64,000 nucleotides of DNA from Arthrobotrys musiformis (lineage: Eukaryota; Ascomycota; Orbiliomycetes; Orbiliales; Orbiliaceae). The stretch is taken from assembly GCA_036971715.1 (NCBI GenBank), contig JAVHJL010000001.1:2418001-2482000 (forward strand), read 5' to 3'. Within the stretch, counting starts at the first letter, position 1. The number at the start of each line of letters is the position of its first letter. The notes beneath the pieces are model-generated. The model was not told where the DNA came from and did not search any database. It worked only from the letters and a program-made list of their open reading frames with translations. Shown here piece after piece: positions 60,587 through 64,000 of this stretch. The position numbers and the translations under genes are program-made.

Positions 60587-62130
60587 CTAATTTTGTCCCT
60601 CGCCTTCGAGTTTCAGTTCAATTCCTTCTGCCTCACAGGCTTTCTTGACATATTCCACCACCTAAAACCCACGCGACATTCCCCATTAGCTTCAGATTGC
60701 TCAGGAATTGTGTAATCGATATATCATGGAATGCGACGAACGCAAAAATTCCCCAACCTCAACGGTCTCGCCGTCTTGGTTTTTTTCTTCGTTTTCCCCC
60801 TGTTGCAACAACAATGGGGTAAAAAACGTTTATACCAGGCCTCGGCCTAAATTGCGAGCTTTTTTTGGTGTGTGTTTCTTGTCTTCGATTTATGACCTCC
60901 CCCCTTGCTCGTCGTAATTTCTTGACGATCGGTTACCATCACAAGAAGTTTACGGAGTATTAAAACACGCCTCATAATGACCACCACTGGGATATTGCCG
61001 CAGGCCATTGAGCACGAGAATGTGGAAATTTGACAGGAATGGGAATCCCGGGGGACAAGGCTCCCATTCTTCCGATGTCACGGGATAAAACGGGGGGTTT
61101 ATTCTCGACGGGGGGCGAAGATCGGTGCTCGGAAAGGGATTTTGGTGAAAAAAAACTTGTCGCCGGGAAATCCGAGACGAATACCAAAAGGAAACAAGAA
61201 GTGGGAAAAAAAGAAAGGAGTGAAAAGAAGGTGGTACTGACCTGCTTATCACGCTCTGACGTTCCAAGAACTTCATACCAGAGCTTGCCATCATCGTCTT
61301 TCCTATCCTGTTCTGCCCCAGCCCTTAGCAGCTCCACCACAACGTCTCCATGGCCCTCAGCCATGGCGTGGTGCAGTGGCGTTTGGTTCGATGCGTCCGA
61401 TGTATTTAAGGGGGAACCATGCTGGATTAGGAGTTTCGCGATGGGCACCGAGCCAATAGCTGCGGCCCGGTGGAGGGGTAGCTGGGAACGACTGTCGCGG
61501 ATACGGGCTGAAGCTCCATTTGCAAGAAGGAGCTTCACCGTTTCCAGGTGATTTTTGGAAGTAGCAAAGTGGAGCGCGGTCTGGTTTAGGAGCTTGATGT
61601 TAGATTATGCATGAATGTAGTCGGTGAATTAGAGCATAGAGCTAACCTGGCCGGTATTCGCTACGGTAAGACATGTTAGTACAGAATAGTCAGAGCTCAT
61701 TTCATAGATGTGATAGGTAACCTTACTTTTCTGATTCACATCAGCATCTCTCTTGATGAGCTTGCCGACAAGAGTATCGTTTCCGGTGCTAGCAGCAATG
61801 TGGAGTACGGTCCAGCCCGAAGAATCCGTCTCGTCAACATCTAAACCCTTTACGAGTAGTAGTTGGTCCACAATCTCATCGTGGGAGTTCGAAGCCGCCC
61901 AATGTATCGGCAAACGTTCATCATCATCTTTCTTTAGCGCATCCTTGGGATGCGATGCGAGCAGGGATTCAACAATCTGGGCTAACGGTCCAGAACTTTA
62001 GCTATGGGTCCTTTCTACGGGTAATCGGCTATGGAGATAACTTACTTTTGCCCTCCCTGGCGGCATCATGCAGGGGGAACTTTACTTTCTCGTCACCTAT
62101 GGCTATAGCTTGTGATGTTGCGGTAGACAT
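60587..62130 (-). CDS. NAS6: Nas6/PSMD10 (gankyrin-like) proteasome assembly chaperone
   Basis: Five minus-strand exons (62130-62046, 61981-61727, 61660-61647, 61580-61242, 60661-60587) encode 255 residues; yeast Nas6 has 228. It is an ankyrin-repeat chaperone that binds Rpt3 during assembly of the 19S base. Six to seven ankyrin repeats are visible: FPLHDAAREGK, LPIHWAASNSHDEIVDQLL, TVLHIAASTGNDTLVGKLI, TALHFATSKNHLETVKLLL, LPLHRAAAIGSVPIAKLLI and TPLHHAMAEGHGDVVVELL. Exon 3 is a 14-bp micro-exon encoding NTGQ; it is required to complete the fourth repeat. The last intron is 580 bp, far longer than the others. The final exon adds a conserved-looking helical end, VVEYVKKACEAEGIEL. The first exon's ATG context is good. 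Confidence 0.92.
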
Positions 62131-62351
62131 GTTGATTTGTGGGGTTGAGTTGTGTCGTCGGAAGAAGGTTGGGTAGACGCGGCAAAGCGAAACGTGAAAT
62201 GTTAGAGCTTAACAAGGTGGGTCGTTTTTTCGGGGATAAAAAAATGTAAAATGGGATAAACAATCGAACGGAAAGAGGTCGAAAAGAAAGGCCGTCGATT
62301 ATAAATGGTCTACAACAGCAATTCAAGCCCGGGTATCAATGATGAATGTTG

Positions 62352-62385
<34 letters not shown>

Positions 62386-62467
62386 CATTGCATTGCATTG
62401 CATTCGTGCAATATCAAAAGATCAAGATGTCTCGTGATTCGAAAGACTCAGAACCCGCGAGACTGTT
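62131..62467. other. Spacer NAS6 5' / prefoldin 1 3'
   Basis: Both genes are on the minus strand, so this 337-bp stretch holds the NAS6 promoter. It includes the homopolymer and pentanucleotide repeat listed separately. Confidence 0.5.
62352..62404. repeat. (A)31 tract followed by TTGCA pentanucleotide repeat
   Basis: An uninterrupted run of 31 A (62352-62382) runs straight into about four copies of TTGCA (62383-62404). On the NAS6 strand this is a TGCAA repeat followed by poly-T in the promoter. Confidence 0.85.
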
Positions 62468-62944
62468 CTAACCGCTTCTGTTCAAGATCTTGTTCATATG
62501 GTCCGATGCATTGGAGTAAGTTGTCTCCAGATAGGTTTGCCTCTTCTTCAGGCCTTTGATATCCTCTTCCAAAGTGTTCCTTTCCGTCTCCAGACGCTTC
62601 TTGACCTTGGACGTATCCTCTTGAATGAACCTGTGATCCCGATGTTAGCCTCAAGAACATGTATCATGTGATTCTCATGGTGGCTGACATTTTCCCAACG
62701 CCTTCGTAGACTTTGGTGGAAGCCGGCAGCGAGCTCAGCTCCGACTCCGTAAGCTGTATCATGCGAGAGTCTCGCTGCTTTGATGTGATCTGGGACTTGA
62801 CCACCGCCAGCTGCTGCTGGGACAGGATAGCCTGGGTCTCGATCTCTTGCAGAACCTGCGGGCGCCCGTTGGTCAGCGAGCTTCACGAGTCGACTTCACT
62901 GGGAGGGTACATGCCTTCTGCAGGGCCTGGTTTGATATCGACAT
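62468..62944 (-). CDS. PFD1: Prefoldin subunit 1
   Basis: Three minus-strand exons (62944-62915, 62855-62689, 62630-62468) encode 119 residues, the usual length of a beta-type prefoldin. Prefoldin is a cytosolic hexamer that hands nascent actin and tubulin to the CCT chaperonin. The sequence is two long coiled-coil helices joined by a beta hairpin: ALQKVLQEIETQAILSQQQ, then LPASTKVYEGVGKMFIQED at the hairpin, and KKRLETERNTLEEDIKGLKK. Intron 1 begins with GC (AAG|GCATGT) rather than GT; the only nearby GT would break the frame. Intron 2 uses GTCAGC. Exon 1 encodes only ten residues. The gene lies 338 bp upstream of NAS6, same strand. Confidence 0.93.
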
Positions 62945-64000
62945 GTCGGATGGTTTGTTCTTTGAAGTGAAGATGCAGCTAGATGCGGGCTCGTGAGAGC
63001 TGGAGCTGTTGTTCTCGCAAGTTCCCCAATTTGAGACTACTGCAAATGCAACAGATCCAACACATGATCAAGATAAGCCAGCCAACATGATAAGACCAAT
63101 TCTCGTTCTTTCAACAAGCAACAGTTTGAAACCACGATCAAGGAAGCCATCCATTGGGCTGAGAATAATTTCCTAGAAACGGGTAACTAACCAACTTCAA
63201 GCGGACAAAGCGGGCCAAATATCCAAAGGCCGCATATAGACTAAGATCTAATAGACAGGCGCCTCGATAATTTTATAAATGATAAAATGGCCTTACAAGA
63301 ATAAAATGGACATGCATGCAAGCATTTGGCGTCGCGCATATATTCAAGTTTATCGACGTTCGAGCCGGCGCCATGAATTTACACCGACGATATCGCAATA
63401 CAAAACTAGGTATACAAAAGTGGACCAACTTATAAAAACGGTTGCAACTTTGTCTCGCCGAACAAGTCCAACGGAGGATATCATGCTTGTTGCCGTTTTA
63501 TCATCCCCGCACAATGCAATAACGACAAAATTGGGCCGGCTACAAAAGTGGACTATAGAATTGGGCCAAGCTACAAAATTGATCTGGTTACAAATATGGC
63601 TTCACTATAAAGGTGGTCTGCAGTATTTGTACCAACTTCTATCTCTTCACCGCAATGCAATGATATGCAATGCAATACGATGCAGTATCAATAACTACGA
63701 AAATTGGATAACATACAGAATTGAAACCGAGCCAGATCCAACCGAAAAATTCGCCCTGGCTCAGATAGTTAAATTTGCAAAAAAAGTGTCACTACGAAAT
63801 TGAGAAATCCGAAAGTTAGCATGTTTAGCAAATATAGACGAAATTTCGAGATACTTGTGCACATGTGTATCTGGGGTCGACGGATATGCAAATCGACATT
63901 GAGATATTGATATCGATGCGGGGTCCAAAACCAACATCGAGCCAGAATAAGCGCCAGACTAAACTAAGTAGACATATGCAAAAGCTAATAATCAGACATG
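62945..64000. other. Region upstream of prefoldin 1 with degenerate repeats
   Basis: It holds the prefoldin 1 promoter, then AT-rich sequence with the 17-bp repeat described separately. A 174-codon open frame at 63279-63803 overlaps the repeat and has no family features. No gene is called up to the window end. Confidence 0.5.
63399..63622. repeat. Degenerate 17-bp tandem repeat (TACAAAA-TGG type)
   Basis: Units beginning TACAAAA or TATAAAG recur with 17-bp spacing, clearest at 63524, 63541, 63572, 63589 and 63606, with one 14-bp unit between. Related units occur at 63399 and 63413. The 13-mer TACAAAAGTGGAC appears exactly at 63413 and 63541. The 17-bp period is not a multiple of three, which argues against a coding repeat. 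Confidence 0.65.

Noticed and set aside
63279..63803. 174-codon open frame on the plus strand
   Set aside because: It overlaps the 17-bp repeat, whose period is incompatible with codons, and shows no family motif.

Overview
The window is nuclear DNA from a filamentous ascomycete (Pezizomycotina). Genes are interrupted by short introns, mostly 58-150 bp, with CTAAC/CTGAC-type branch sites. The conserved gene set is fungal: Mak21/Noc1, P5C dehydrogenase, Sec13, tyrosinase, a Git1-type permease, Dis3/Rrp44, Rsc7/Npl6, Nug1, Nas6 and prefoldin 1. Long pyrimidine-rich spacers, and a first gene resembling secreted fungal DUF7029/DUF7223-type proteins, would fit an early-diverging class such as Orbiliomycetes or Pezizomycetes. 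The sequence alone does not settle the class. No rRNA, convincing tRNA, CRISPR array, prophage or intact transposon was seen.

Layout. 0-5.6 kb: the 3' part of a secreted-type protein gene, then MAK21 (+). 6-8.2 kb: mitochondrial P5C dehydrogenase (-). 9.5-12.5 kb: an F-box protein and an aldo-keto reductase (+). 14.4-15.6 kb: a UBTD1/2-like ubiquitin-domain protein (+). 16.3-19.3 kb: SEC13 and a secreted tyrosinase (both -). 20.9-23.5 kb: a GC-rich orphan two-helix membrane protein lying between two TAGG/CCTA repeat clusters. 23.8-25.5 kb: GIT1-type permease (-). 27.4-30.6 kb: DIS3 (+). 30.6-38.2 kb: a 7.5-kb region without recognisable genes that becomes strongly C/T-rich toward the next gene. 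38.2-40.8 kb: RSC7/NPL6 (+), with coding sequence continuing past the apparent stop. 40.8-45.3 kb: another long T-rich spacer. 45.3-48.4 kb: a single-pass membrane protein and an RNase H-like protein that has lost catalytic residues (+). 48.7-52.8 kb: an IMPACT-domain protein, NUG1 and a small tail-anchored coiled-coil protein (all -). 56.1-58.0 kb: a homeobox factor (+). 60.6-62.9 kb: NAS6 and prefoldin subunit 1 (-). 63.4-63.6 kb: a degenerate 17-bp repeat.

Most genes are housekeeping: ribosome biogenesis (MAK21, NUG1), RNA decay (DIS3), secretion and nuclear pores (SEC13), proteasome and chaperone assembly (NAS6, prefoldin 1) and chromatin remodelling (RSC7). No biosynthetic cluster or defence island is evident. 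The points of most interest are the orphan gene with its repeat flanks, the hidden C-terminal coding block of RSC7, unusual splice sites and micro-exons, the degenerate RNase H-like protein and the long biased spacers. Exon boundaries were read by eye from reading frame, splice sites and family conservation, and are not backed by transcript data.
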